Shown here: positions 8,608 through 17,516 of the stretch, piece after piece
How the letters are laid out: every line of letters begins with the position of its first letter
Position numbering within the stretch: position 1 is the stretch's first letter
NCBI GenBank assembly: GCA_963813635.1
Contig: CAWEZO010000007.1
Coordinates: 62,001 to 126,000 of the forward strand
DNA: 64,000 bases
Direction: 5' to 3'
DNA from: JBBRZM01 sp963813635
GTDB taxonomy: Bacteria > Actinomycetota > Acidimicrobiia > IMCC26256 > JBBRZM01
The notes under the pieces: model-generated
What the model was told of the DNA's origin: nothing
What the model saw: only the letters and a program-made list of their open reading frames with translations
The model's database searches: none
Translations under genes and position numbers: made by a program

Positions 8608-9408
8608 ATGGTCGAAGCGACGGCTGAGCGGGGAAGGTCGGCAGTGGTCGAGGCACCGAACGAGCAACGATATCGACGCCTTCGTGTCGCGAACGTCGCG
8701 GTGGGCCTCGTGCTGGCGGCAGAAGCGCTTGTGATGCTGCTGCTCAGCAATGACTTGTCGCTGCCGGTGACCGCGTCGTATCTCCGTTCGGATCCGGTCG
8801 CCGTCCAGCGCGCCGCCCCCAGTCAGGTGCTGTTCACCGTTTCGATTGGCGCCGTCGTGGCCGCGTTCCTGCTGCTTGCGGCGGCAGATCATCTCATCAT
8901 CGCGTCGCCACGTGTCCATCGGTGGTACGAGCGGAACCTCGACGCGCGATCGAACTACCCGCGGTGGATCGAATACTCGATCAGCGCGTCCATCATGATC
9001 GTGCTGATCGCGATGTTCGTCGGCATCCGCGACGTGGCTGCCCTGCTCGCCATCTTCGCGGCGAACTCGGCGATGATCCTGTTTGGCCTCCTCATGGAGC
9101 GCCAGCAGAAGCCCGGATCGGCCGATTGGAGTGCCTTCTGGTTCGGCTGCGTGGTCGGCGCCGTCCCCTGGATCGCGATCGCGGTCTACCTCTTCGGTGG
9201 TCCGGCTCGTCCCCCCGCTTTCGTGTACGCGATCACGGTCATCGAACTCGTGCTCTTCTTCAGCTTCGCGCTCAACATGGTCCTGCAATACCGCCAGGTC
9301 GGCCGCTGGCGCGACTACGTCAGTGGCGAGGTGACTTACATCGCGTTGAGCCTCGGCGCCAAGAGCGTGCTGGCTTGGCTGATCTTCGCGAACGTCCTCC
9401 GCTCCTGA
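8608..9408 (+). CDS. Heliorhodopsin
   Basis: Heliorhodopsins are seven-helix retinal proteins with inverted membrane orientation and no established ion pump activity; a sensory or enzyme-modulating role is suspected. This 266-residue protein shows the family hallmarks: RYRRLRVANVAVGLV in the first helix, SNDLSLPVTASYL, RWIEYSISASIMIVLIA, ANSAMILFGLLME, LNMVLQYRQVGRWRDY, and the helix-7 segment LSLGAKSVLAW with the Schiff-base lysine. The ATG at 8608 is the first in frame; a GTG at 8644 is possible. No retinal-synthesis gene is seen in the window. It opens a run of plus-strand genes leading to an ECF sigma factor, with a B12 photosensor and photolyase beyond. Confidence 0.93.
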   Translation: MVEATAERGRSAVVEAPNEQRYRRLRVANVAVGLVLAAEALVMLLLSNDLSLPVTASYLRSDPVAVQRAAPSQVLFTVSIGAVVAAFLLLAAADHLIIASPRVHRWYERNLDARSNYPRWIEYSISASIMIVLIAMFVGIRDVAALLAIFAANSAMILFGLLMERQQKPGSADWSAFWFGCVVGAVPWIAIAVYLFGGPARPPAFVYAITVIELVLFFSFALNMVLQYRQVGRWRDYVSGEVTYIALSLGAKSVLAWLIFANVLRS

Positions 9409-9579
9409 GCGGGTTCTGTCGCGTTGGCGCGGGACACGCGTACCGTCCAGGCGAACGGACGGACCTACGCAGATCGTTTTCTCGCCGACTGGTCGTCCGC
9501 TTTCCGTGCCCGTGACGTAGAGAAGTTGTATGGCACAGGGCCTGTACTTGCGACGCAGCCGAAAGGGTAGAGGGAGCCT

Positions 9580-10494
9580 ATGAGCGAGCCGAGCGCCAAG
9601 GCTCTTGCGTCGATACGATTCCCGCGTCTCGAGGCACGCGACCTCGAAGGACGGACGCGCTCTCTACCCGATGACTTCGCGGGCACGTCCAATCTCGTCG
9701 TTGTCGCGTTCAGACGGGAGCAGCAGGCGATGGTCGACTCGTGGGTCACGTGGTTCGACACGATCGCGGCGCAGCATCCGTACCTCCGGTGCTACGAGGT
9801 TCCGGTGATCGCGACGCGCTGGTCGTCGGGTCGGCCTTTCATCGACGGCGGTATGGCCCAGGCCGTGCGCCTGCAAGAGGCGCGTCGCCGCACGCTCACT
9901 GTCTACACGGACGTCCGGCGCGTCACCGACGCGCTCGCGATCGACGACACCTGTACGGTGACGGTGCTATTGGTCGACACCGACGGTCGCGTGCGTGGGC
10001 GCACGGCCGGGCCGGCGACCGAACCGGCACGAGACGAACTGCTCGCGGCCCTTACCGCTGACGATGCGCACGACGTCGCTACCGCCGGTGAGCCGCCGCC
10101 GATCGAGCAGTTCGAGTTCGAGTTCGACGCGACGTTCCGTCCGATGCTCGCCCTGATTGGTGTCACGCCAGGTACGGCGCATGTCACGCTCACCCCCGAG
10201 CGGCTCGCGGCGCGCTTCGGGCCGTGGACCTGTGAGACCTCGATCGCAAATGTGCGAGACGTGTGCCGAACCGGCCCCTACCGCTGGTTCAAGGCCATCG
10301 GTCCCCGCGGGTCGTTCGTCGATCGCGGTCTCACGTTCGGCACGACATCCAAGGGAGGTGTCTGCGTCCTGTTGCGCGAACCCGTGACCGGCCTCGTTCC
10401 GACAAGCTCCTTTCGTCATCCCGGGATCACGCTCACCCTCGCGGAGCCGGAACGGTTCGTTTCCTCGTTGCGCCGACGCGCGGCTCTCGAGTGA
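9580..10494 (+). CDS. Thioredoxin-fold protein with an uncharacterised C-terminal domain
   Basis: The first 150 residues look like a peroxiredoxin/thioredoxin-type fold (FPRLEARDLEGRTRSLP, then LVVVAFRREQQAMVDSW and CTVTVLLVDTDGRVRGRT) but lack a CXXC pair, so redox activity is doubtful. From about residue 175 a second domain follows (FRPMLALIGVTPGTAHVTL, YRWFKAIGPRGSFVDRGL, GGVCVLLREPV, RHPGITLTLAEPERF) that I cannot name but that reads like a conserved actinobacterial domain. The ATG at 9580 follows AGGGAG. Its stop overlaps the GTG of the next gene by four bases, so the two are translated together. The gene lies between heliorhodopsin and an ECF sigma factor, which suggests light or oxidative-stress control. 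Confidence 0.6.
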   Translation: MSEPSAKALASIRFPRLEARDLEGRTRSLPDDFAGTSNLVVVAFRREQQAMVDSWVTWFDTIAAQHPYLRCYEVPVIATRWSSGRPFIDGGMAQAVRLQEARRRTLTVYTDVRRVTDALAIDDTCTVTVLLVDTDGRVRGRTAGPATEPARDELLAALTADDAHDVATAGEPPPIEQFEFEFDATFRPMLALIGVTPGTAHVTLTPERLAARFGPWTCETSIANVRDVCRTGPYRWFKAIGPRGSFVDRGLTFGTTSKGGVCVLLREPVTGLVPTSSFRHPGITLTLAEPERFVSSLRRRAALE

Positions 10495-11985
10495 ACGGTC
10501 ACCCTCGTCGTGTCCTCGTTGCGGGAGCGACGGGTTACATCGGGCGACGGTTGATCGCCGAGCTCGTTGGGGCGGGCCATCACGTGCGATGCCTTGCCCG
10601 CACACCCGACAAGCTGGACGCGGAATCCTGGCGTGCCGACGTGGAGGTAGTAACGGGGGACGTGCTCAACCGCAAGTCGCTCGCCGCGACTTTCCGCGAT
10701 GTCGATACGGCCTACTACCTGGTGCACTCGATTGGTTCGCAGCCGGACTGGCAGACGTGTGACCGGACGGCTGCAGAGAATTTCCGCGACGCGGCCGCTG
10801 ACGTCGGCGTCGAACAAATCATCTATCTCGGCGGGTTGGGGGACGAACGCAACCGGCGCGCTTTCACCGCATCTTGCGAGCCGACACGAGGTCGGTCGCG
10901 TGTTGGCTGCCGGACCTGTGCCACTGACAGAACTGCGCGCGGCGGTCGTCATCGGCTCGGGAAGCGCGAGCTTCGAGATGTTGCGTCATCTCGTCGAGGT
11001 GCTGCCCGTCATGACCACACCGCGATGGGTCGAGACGCGTGTGCAGCCGATCGCGGTGCGCGACGTGCTCGTCTACCTCACCGGTGTCCTCGGCAATGCC
11101 GACGCGTACGGGCAGGTGTTTGAGATCGGCGGTGCCGATGTCGTCACTTACCGCGAGATGATGGACATGTACGCGCGGGCCGCCGGTCTCCGAAAGCGGG
11201 TGATCGTGCCAGTGCCGGTGTTGAGTCCGCGCCTCTCGTCACTGTGGGTCGGGCTCGTCACGCCGATTCCGGCCGAGCTCGCGCGCCCGCTGATCGACAG
11301 CCTCGTCAACGAAGTCGTCGTGCACTCACACGCGATCGACAAGGTGGTTCCGTACCATCCGATCGGGTGCCGCGAGGCGGTCGAACTTGCGTTGCGGCGA
11401 GTTGGCGACGTCGAGGTGTCCACCCATGGGACCGACGCAGAGCTGTACGGGCGAACGCCCGCGGATCCGATCTCGACCGATCCCGACTGGGCCGGCGCGA
11501 CGATCCTCACTGACCGTCAGGTCGTCCACACGAACGCAACGCCCGAAGCGCTCTACCGTGAAGTCTGCGCGTTGGGTGGCGATCGGGGATGGCTCGTCGG
11601 CAACTGGTTATGGGCTCTGCGCGGTTGGCTGGACCGCCTGGTCGGCGGTGTCGGCATGCGGCGCGGACGCCGTCATCCGACCGACCTGCGTGTTGGCGAC
11701 GTGGTCGACTTCTGGCGTGTCGAAGCGCTCGAACCTTCGCGTCTCTTGCGGCTTCGCGCCGAGATGCGTTTGCCGGGCGACGCATGGCTCGAGTGGTCGA
11801 TCACGCCCGAACCCGAACCAGAAGGAGTGTTGTTCGTGCAGCGTGCGCTGTTTCGCCCTCGCGGTCTGTTCGGTCGTGCGTACTGGTATGCGGTGGCACC
11901 GTTCCACAGGTTCATCTTCCGGCCACTCGCCCTCAGCATCGAGCAACACGCCACGCTCGCGAAGTCTCTCGCCCACGCGTTGTAG
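10491..11985 (+). CDS. NAD(P)-binding SDR/NmrA protein with C-terminal DUF2867 domain (frameshifted)
   Basis: The N-terminal part is an atypical SDR: VLVAGATGYIGRRLIAELV with the GATGYIG nucleotide motif, then YYLVHSIGS and IIYLGGLGD. The C-terminal third (FWRVEALEPSRLLRLRAEM, WLEWSITPEP, GRAYWYAVAPFHRFIF) matches DUF2867, a common partner of this SDR type. The span is one base more than a multiple of three, and the frame changes near 10845-10865; both halves are otherwise free of stops. The GTG overlaps the upstream stop (GTGA). These proteins are predicted quinone- or NADPH-linked oxidoreductases of unknown substrate. Position suggests co-expression with the heliorhodopsin-side genes. Confidence 0.78.
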
Positions 11986-12063
11986 CCACCGGGCAGGCTC
12001 GTCCGTGCCGGTTTCGGTGCTCGGCGTAACTTTGGTCTGCACACGACCGGACCAGGTGGAGCT

Positions 12064-12639
12064 GTGGCGAGGGAAGATCTCAGCGAGGCCGACGACAATG
12101 AGCTGGTCGCCGCAGTCACGCGGCGCGACGAGGCGGCAATGGCCGAGGCCGTGCGACGCCATCGCGGGCCGGTGCTCTCGTTCGCCCGCCGGCTCGTCGG
12201 TGACAGCGGACGCGCAGAGGAGATCTCCCAGGAGGTGTTCTTGCGGCTCTGGGAACGGTCGTCGCGTTTCGACGCGCAGCGTGGGTCACTGCGCGCATTC
12301 TTGCTCGCGGTCACTCACGGACGGGCGCTCGATGTCATGCGATCTGATGCCGCGCGGCAGGCACGCGAAAAGCGCGACGCGGCCAGGACGAGCTCTCCGG
12401 AGGCTGGAGTCGAGGCAGAGGTCGTCGCGCAGACCGTCGCCGATGCCGTCCACCATGCTCTCGCGCAACTCCCGGATACCGAACGACACGCAGTCGAGCT
12501 CGCCTATCTCGGGGGCCACAGCTACCGAACCGTCGCCCGGATGCTCAACGAGCCCGAGGGCACCGTCAAGAGCCGCATCCGCAGCGGCTTGGCGAAGCTC
12601 CGCACTCTGCTCGCAGCCCAAGACCTGCACGGTCCGTGA
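12064..12639 (+). CDS. ECF-type RNA polymerase sigma factor
   Basis: A 191-residue sigma-70 family protein of extracytoplasmic-function size. Region 2 spans about residues 20-95 (RHRGPVLSFARRLVGD, AEEISQEVFLRLWE, SLRAFLLAVTHGRALDV) and region 4 about residues 130-185 (LPDTERHAVELAYLGGHSY, the helix-turn-helix ARMLNEPEGTVKSRI). The GTG at 12064 has GTGGAG four bases upstream. No anti-sigma factor gene with a zinc-binding HXXXCXXC motif or a single membrane span lies beside it. Instead it converges on a B12-binding photosensor gene, so control by light rather than by a membrane anti-sigma factor is possible; that is inference. Confidence 0.9.
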   Translation: MAREDLSEADDNELVAAVTRRDEAAMAEAVRRHRGPVLSFARRLVGDSGRAEEISQEVFLRLWERSSRFDAQRGSLRAFLLAVTHGRALDVMRSDAARQAREKRDAARTSSPEAGVEAEVVAQTVADAVHHALAQLPDTERHAVELAYLGGHSYRTVARMLNEPEGTVKSRIRSGLAKLRTLLAAQDLHGP

Positions 12640-12665
12640 CGCACGACGCGTGTCAGCTCGCGCGT

Positions 12666-13659
12666 TCAGTTGAGCGCAGCACGCAAGGCACTACCTGCGC
12701 GTTGCAGATCGCCGTTCATCGCTTCGGCGAGCACTGCGAGCGCAGCGTCGATGTCAGCAAGCGCGAACCCGTGCGCGAGGCCGGTGTCACGCAGCCACTG
12801 AACATGTTCCTCGATCAGAGCGGGCTCCTCGACGACGAGCGCAGCTTTCGACGACCTGCAGCACACGCTGCAGTTCGTCGGCAAGGAAGGATGCCGTGGT
12901 GTCGCCGTTCGCGGCCGCTTCGATCGCGGCAGCGACGACGGCGTGGCTGCGATAGGCGAACGCCGGGTGTTCGGGAATCGGGCGAGGCGCGGTGGCGAGA
13001 TGGCCCGGTGGGGACTGCTCCCACGTTCGCAGGATCTGGACTGCGTCGCCGGGGAACGACGGGCGAGCGCGTCGACACCGAGTCGCGTCGCTCGTTCGGC
13101 GGTCGCGAGCGCGCGGCCGCCGCCCACAACGGGTATTGCCGAGCTCGTGCGCGGCCGCGACCGAACGGGCCGCTCCGACGAGGGCGGTCGGGATGGAGCA
13201 GCTGAGGGCGAGCGCGAGCGGCTGTTGTAGTCGAGAAAGTCGGCGAGATCGGCGGCGGGTACCGATGCGCCGAGAAACATCACGCGGTAGCCCTCGAGGG
13301 CGAGTGCGCTCGCGACGACCCGACCGCCCAGCGCGTGTGCATCGTGCTCGGCGCTCGCGACGACCACGGCCGGACCACGGGGGCTCTCGGCCGTCGCGCC
13401 GAGCCTGACCAGCAGGTCATCGACGGCCGCGCTCGCTGCGTGCTCGTCGGCGACGCCCAGATCGCCGGCTGCCCACCGGCGGCCCAACTCTTCCTGCACC
13501 GGGCTGAGCACGTCGACCGACGATGTCATCGAAGGGCACGCCGTGCGCAAGGAGCTCGATCGCGAGCCGATAGGCGAGTGGGACGTCGCCGTTGACGAGG
13601 GCGGCCAGCATCGCAAGACGCTCGTCGCCCTTCGCCCGACGGCCGGGCTCGGTACTCAT
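12666..13659 (-). CDS. Stand-alone cobalamin-binding photosensor-like protein, CarH type without MerR domain (several frameshifts)
   Basis: Reading across frames gives a four-helix cap domain (LAALVNGDVPLAYRLAIELL, then RRWAAGDLGVADEHAAS) and a B12-binding Rossmann domain (DAHALG, the DxHxxG motif, then VMFLGASVPAADL and PVVGGG). The cap has W, nine residues, then EH, the signature of light-sensing CarH/LitR proteins in which tryptophan and histidine cradle adenosylcobalamin. Unlike CarH it has no N-terminal MerR DNA-binding region. A C-terminal helical tail (EEPALIEEHVQWLRDTG) follows. The frame changes near 13525, 13215, 13140 and twice more before the end, so it is either a decayed gene or badly sequenced. 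It converges with the ECF sigma gene. Confidence 0.75.
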
Positions 13660-13825
13660 CGCCTTCGCCTCCAGAGTTCGCCGGTCGAGCCTACGGCGCC
13701 GCGAGTTCCAAGTGCGCCGGCTCGACGATCGGATAACCCCGAATAGCTCGCCACTCCGACATCACGACGAACTCGCAATGCGATGCGGCCCAGGCGGGTC
13801 GGTCGGCGTGTTCACGAGGTGGATT

Positions 13826-14083
13826 TCATGCCGCTGAGGGCCGCGAGGCATTGCTGGTCAAGTCATTCTCGGGTCGAAGCGACGGGGCGATCGGTTGCAC
13901 GTTGCCGTCCCGACCGGAAACGGCGGCAACACGCTCCTGCGCTCCGGCCGGAAGACGGGCGTCGGCTCGCGTGTCGTCGCGGTCTTGCCAATCCCTGAAT
14001 GCCATCAGGCCGTAGAGGAATACGGCGGTGCTGACCGCGACGAATATCACCGCACCGATCTCGAAGAGCACCGTCTCACTCAT
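13826..14083 (-). CDS. Small membrane protein of unknown function
   Basis: 85 residues with one hydrophobic segment (IGAVIFVAVSTAVFLYGLMAF, residues 8-28) and a charged, disordered tail. Its ATG overlaps the stop of the 69-residue gene upstream (ATGA), so the two are coupled. I do not recognise the family. The pair lies between DUF427 and the B12 sensor on the same strand, which suggests it belongs to the photolyase-side genes, but a lost neighbour such as a transporter could also explain it. Confidence 0.6.
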   Translation of the reverse strand: MSETVLFEIGAVIFVAVSTAVFLYGLMAFRDWQDRDDTRADARLPAGAQERVAAVSGRDGNVQPIAPSLRPENDLTSNASRPSAA

Positions 14084-14289
14084 CGCCCATTCCCCTCGCC
14101 GGCCAAGAGCAGCGCACCGAGCGAGTGGATCGACGGGACCCAGATCCCCACGAAGATTCCCGCGATCTTGTCGTCGGCGACGAAGTACAAGTAGACGGAC
14201 AGCAGGAACGACGCGAACGCTGCGCCGAACAGGGCGAGTTTCACCATCGCCCGACGACCTGCTATCGATCGTGAGTTCATGGTCTGCAT
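14080..14289 (-). CDS. Small two-span membrane protein of unknown function
   Basis: 69 residues with two likely membrane helices (LALFGAAFASFLLSVYLYF and AGIFVGIWVPSIHSLGALLL). The FVGIWVPSI stretch reminds me of short proteins found beside transporter genes in many bacteria, but I cannot name a family. The ATG at 14289 has GAGGAGC five to six bases upstream. Translationally coupled to the 85-residue protein that follows. Confidence 0.6.
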   Translation of the reverse strand: MQTMNSRSIAGRRAMVKLALFGAAFASFLLSVYLYFVADDKIAGIFVGIWVPSIHSLGALLLAGEGNGR

Positions 14290-14675
14290 GCGAGCTCCTC
14301 AGGTCCGTATGGGCGGATCAATGAGTGTCCGGAGCGGGAGCACGAACGGATGGCACCGCGTACACACGCGGTCGGGTTCGTCTCAACCCGCCCCGATCCT
14401 CGACCCCATCACGAAGGACGGCCGCTACTCGGCAGGGGAGCCCGATGCCGAGAGCACGTCCGCGGAGTCCCAACGTTCCCTGAGCGTTGGCCTGGGTCAT
14501 CGCGGGGACGGTGCGTCAGGAAGCGTGCCGAAGAAAGGAGTCGACGAAGAATGAAGCCGCTGCCGTAACCACGGCGCGATACGGAGCCGACAACCCCAGG
14601 AGAACTACTCGCACCGACCACCGCAGCTGGGCTCGGCATCACTCCCGGATGCGCTGCGGCCCCAGCGGGAGCAGC
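14290..14675. other. 386 bp gap, nothing recognised
   Basis: This stretch lies between the DUF427 stop and the small membrane pair, all on the minus strand. Open frames here are short and lack similarity. It probably contains the promoter of the small membrane pair. Confidence 0.4.
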
Positions 14676-15186
14676 TCACCATCCGTTCGTGTCGGGCGCT
14701 CCTTTGAACGGCCCGACCACGTCATTCGTGATCCAGCCACCATAGAAGCCGCCCGGCTGCGAGTACACCAGTTCCTCGGCAACGAAGCAGGCATCCATCA
14801 GCGCCGGATAGAACGCGACCATCCCCGCCAGCTCCACATACACGGGGTTCGGATTCGGGTAGCTCCATGCCGCGCGTCGCTCGACCCGGTCACCGCCTCG
14901 GACCGTGAAGTACTGCGCCTGACCCTTCCACTCACACGAGCTCGACCCATCCTCGCGGGATCAGCGCGTCGGACCTGATGTCGGCCAGCGGGAAGTAGTA
15001 GTTCGGGGGATGACTCGTCTCGAGGACTCTCGATCCCGAAACGGTGTCCGCGATCGTTACCCCGCCGAGCACGACACGTAGCCGCCCGCGTGCGACCTCG
15101 AGCCGGGGTGGCCGCGGGTAGTCCCACACCGACTCTTGTCCGGGGCCGGGGTCGACGCGCGCAGGCATGCTCTTCCGTCGACTCAT
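14676..15186 (-). CDS. DUF427 family protein (frameshifted)
   Basis: The N-terminal half reads RLEVARGRLRVVLGGVTIAD, RVLETSHPPNYYFPLADI and LIPRGWVEL. After a one-base slip near 14938 the second half continues as CEWKGQAQYFTVRGGD, AAWSYPNPNPVYVELAGM, VAFYPALMDACFVAEE and ends GGFYGGWITNDVVGPFKG. This is the full DUF427 fold of about 170 residues; the span is one base more than a multiple of three. Function unknown. It is on the same strand as, and 143 bases after, the photolyase gene, and so may be co-transcribed with it. Confidence 0.8.
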
Positions 15187-15329
15187 GCAACGTCTACGGC
15201 GCCGGACCTGTCGGCGGATGAACAGCGCCGCGCTGTGCGAATTCGCGGCAGTGCGCGGCCTCGACCGCGCACGCTCACCTGGGCTTCCGGTTGGGGAGCT
15301 GCCCAGTTCGTATCGAGTGCGGTGATGCC

Positions 15330-16688
15330 TCAGTGCGAAGCGTTCGTTGCGAGCCGGGCCCGGTAGCCGGCGACCGCTTCGGCATGGTCGACGATCTTTG
15401 GTACGTAACCGCGGCGGATCCGCTCCACATCCGGTGGATCATGAATCATCGAAACGTCGAGGTCAGCGAGCTCGGTCACATAGCGGCGGATGTAGCCTCC
15501 GTCGGGATCGAACCGTTCCGACTGGCGGGTCGGGTTCAACACGCGATGCGGATTGGTGTCGGTCCCGGTCCCGGCGACCCATTGCCAGTTGAGCTGATTG
15601 TTCGCGATGTCGCCGTCGACGAGCAGCCCCATGAAATGGCGGGCGCCGACCTGCCATGCCACGTCGAGGTCCTTGGTGAGGAACGACGCGACCACCATGC
15701 GCACCCGGTTGTGGATGAAGCCTTCGACTTGGAGTTGACGCATGCCGGCGTCGACCAGCGGGTAGCCCGTCCGTCCGGCGCACCAGGCTGCGAAGGCTTC
15801 GTCTTCGCTCCCGGACGGTGTACCTCGAGCGCGTAGGTCTTGCGAGGCGAGCTCGGGTCGAGCGGCCAGGAGCTGGTGGAAGAAGTCACGCCAGCACAGC
15901 TGGCGCACGAAGGCGGCGCCTCCGGTTCGGTCTCGTAGCCCGATCGCGACCTCGAGTGGCGACAGGCACCCGAAATGCAGGTACGGCGAGCAACGCGACG
16001 TCGCGTCGACCGCGACCGCGTCACGACGTTCGGGGTAGCCCTCGAGTTCCTCCGCGGTCCAGGTCCGCAACCGGGCGAGCCCGGCGCTCTCGCCGCCCGC
16101 GATCACTTCGGGCGACGGCGCGACATCGGTCAGCATCGCCAACGTCGGCAATCGGCCGGGATCGAATCCGTGGGGCAGTGACAGGTGTTCCGGCGTAGGG
16201 GCCGGGTTGCGCCACGACGCGGCGATCCAGCGACGGTAGAAGGGGCTGAACATCTGATACGCCGTTCCTGAACCGGTGAGCAGCACTCCCGGTGGGATCA
16301 CCGTTCCCCCCGGGAACGTGGCCACGGTGAACCCTTGTCGCGCTCCGACCGCGAGCAACGCATGCAGTCGTGCCTTCGCGAAGGCCGAGACGTCATCACT
16401 GAGATACACGACATCGGCGCCACAGTCATCGACGGCGCGGGCGACCTCTTCGACCCAAGTGCCGCGGCGCACCACCAACGCGGCCTCACGCCGGCGTAAA
16501 GATGCGTCGATGTCCGCGAGCGACTCGACCAGGAACTGGAGTCGATTCGCGCAAGCATGCGGCCTGCTCACGAGCGCGTCGTCGATAACGAAGAGCGGCA
16601 CCACGTGAGACGCGTCGCACGCAGCCACGAGCGCAGGATGGTCCCGTACCCGTAGATCGCGCGTGAAGACGACGACAGCGGTACTCAC
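15330..16688 (-). CDS. phr: Deoxyribodipyrimidine photolyase
   Basis: A 452-residue class I photolyase that repairs UV-made pyrimidine dimers using FADH and blue light. The N-terminal antenna domain opens VVVFTRDLRVRDHPAL; the C-terminal FAD domain carries SRCSPYLHFGCLSP, LCWRDFFHQLL, GYPLVDAGMRQL, HNRVRMVVASFLTKDL, GDIANNQLNWQWVAGTGTD and NPTRQSERFDP, all as expected of CPD photolyases. The start is GTG at 16688. The gene heads the minus-strand run photolyase, DUF427, two small membrane proteins, B12 sensor, opposite the heliorhodopsin-sigma run. Photolyase is a classic target of LitR/CarH-type light control. Confidence 0.96.
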   Translation of the reverse strand: MSTAVVVFTRDLRVRDHPALVAACDASHVVPLFVIDDALVSRPHACANRLQFLVESLADIDASLRRREAALVVRRGTWVEEVARAVDDCGADVVYLSDDVSAFAKARLHALLAVGARQGFTVATFPGGTVIPPGVLLTGSGTAYQMFSPFYRRWIAASWRNPAPTPEHLSLPHGFDPGRLPTLAMLTDVAPSPEVIAGGESAGLARLRTWTAEELEGYPERRDAVAVDATSRCSPYLHFGCLSPLEVAIGLRDRTGGAAFVRQLCWRDFFHQLLAARPELASQDLRARGTPSGSEDEAFAAWCAGRTGYPLVDAGMRQLQVEGFIHNRVRMVVASFLTKDLDVAWQVGARHFMGLLVDGDIANNQLNWQWVAGTGTDTNPHRVLNPTRQSERFDPDGGYIRRYVTELADLDVSMIHDPPDVERIRRGYVPKIVDHAEAVAGYRARLATNASH

Positions 16689-16738
16689 AGCCCGAGAGTA
16701 TCGACCCGAGGGAAAGGTCTCGGAGCGGCCAGAGCGTC

Positions 16739-17131
16739 TTGCGTCGTTGCAATCGCGAATCCATCGGTGGGAACGGCGATCGGTTCGAGCGACTGACCGC
16801 TGGCGCGACCGAAGTACTCGGTCAGCGCGCGGTCTCGGTACGTCGAGGCCCCTTGGGGATCATCTCGGCTTGCGCCGTGATCGCGTGCGTTGCGGTCGGT
16901 GAGGTGACGGTCGCGCTCGGACCATTGTGTGTCGAACCATTCGCTGAAGGCGTCGCGGGTCGGGATTCGATTCTCGTGCTCTCGATTGTGATCGCGGGGC
17001 TCGTGTCGCTGGGCGCGACATTCGGCGGAACGCTGGTGTTCGACTACGGCTTCAATGTCGAAACGGCCGCCGACAGCCCGGTGTGGCATCCGTCCGAGTC
17101 CGACGTATTCCCCGGCGACGACACGACCTGA
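16739..17131 (+). pseudogene. DUF2231-like membrane protein, probably N-terminally truncated
   Basis: The last 85 residues hold two hydrophobic stretches (IISACAVIACVAVGEVTVAL and LVLSIVIAGLVSLGATFGG) followed by GTLVFDYGFNVET and a polar tail, like the second half of DUF2231 membrane proteins. The first 45 residues show no similarity and there is no ribosome-binding site, so the N-terminal two helices seem lost. Alternatively it is a short native protein. It is followed by the 7-bp tandem repeat. Confidence 0.45.
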
Positions 17132-17190
17132 CACCGTGAGGTTCGAGATCGCAAACGGGATGGCTGAAGCCGCGGTCGTATGAAGGCTCC

Positions 17191-17253
17191 GTCCGCCGTC
17201 CGCCGTCCGCCGTCCGCCGTCCGCCGTCCGCCGTCCGCCGTCCGCCGTCCGCC
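17191..17253. repeat. 7-bp tandem repeat, nine copies
   Basis: Nine exact head-to-tail copies of GTCCGCC fill 17191-17253, with no base changes. On the minus strand they encode a GGRRTAD-type repeat but in no credible gene. The lack of drift suggests a young, slippage-prone array. Confidence 0.95.
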
Positions 17254-17289
17254 GTGCGGCTCCGGGTCGCGCCGTGCGATGCTGCCGAA

Positions 17290-17466
17290 ATGGACATCAT
17301 CAGCCTGAGCGACGCCCCTGGGCATGACAGCAATCGAACGGTTCGGTTCGAAGCGGGGTCTCTCGCCTTCTACCGGGGTGATGAGGAGTTGCGCCTGTCC
17401 AACGAGGGTCGGACTGGGCTCACCCTGCTCGCCTTCCTCGCCCCGCCGTTTCCGCCCCGCCTCTGA
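17290..17466 (+). CDS. Short cupin-like protein or remnant
   Basis: 58 residues: MDIISLSDAPGHDSNRTVRF, then FEAGSLAFYRGDEELRLSNEG and a final LLAFLAPPFPPRL. The start resembles the opening of small cupin proteins, and the second part looks like the last strands of a cupin barrel, but the metal-binding histidines of the middle are missing. Either a much shortened cupin or an internally deleted copy. Confidence is low. It ends 50 bases before the molybdenum-cytochrome fusion. Confidence 0.35.
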   Translation: MDIISLSDAPGHDSNRTVRFEAGSLAFYRGDEELRLSNEGRTGLTLLAFLAPPFPPRL

Positions 17467-17516
17467 GGCGTGAGCAGGGACGGAGACCTGCGGAGAGCGA
17501 TGCCTGATGGCTGACC

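Noticed and set aside
12064..12639. Sigma factor being part of an anti-sigma pair
   Set aside because: No gene beside it has a zinc-type anti-sigma motif or a single membrane span with a cytoplasmic binding domain.
15330..16688. Cryptochrome instead of photolyase
   Set aside because: The TGTDTNPHRVLNPTRQSERFDP region and the overall pattern are those of CPD photolyases.
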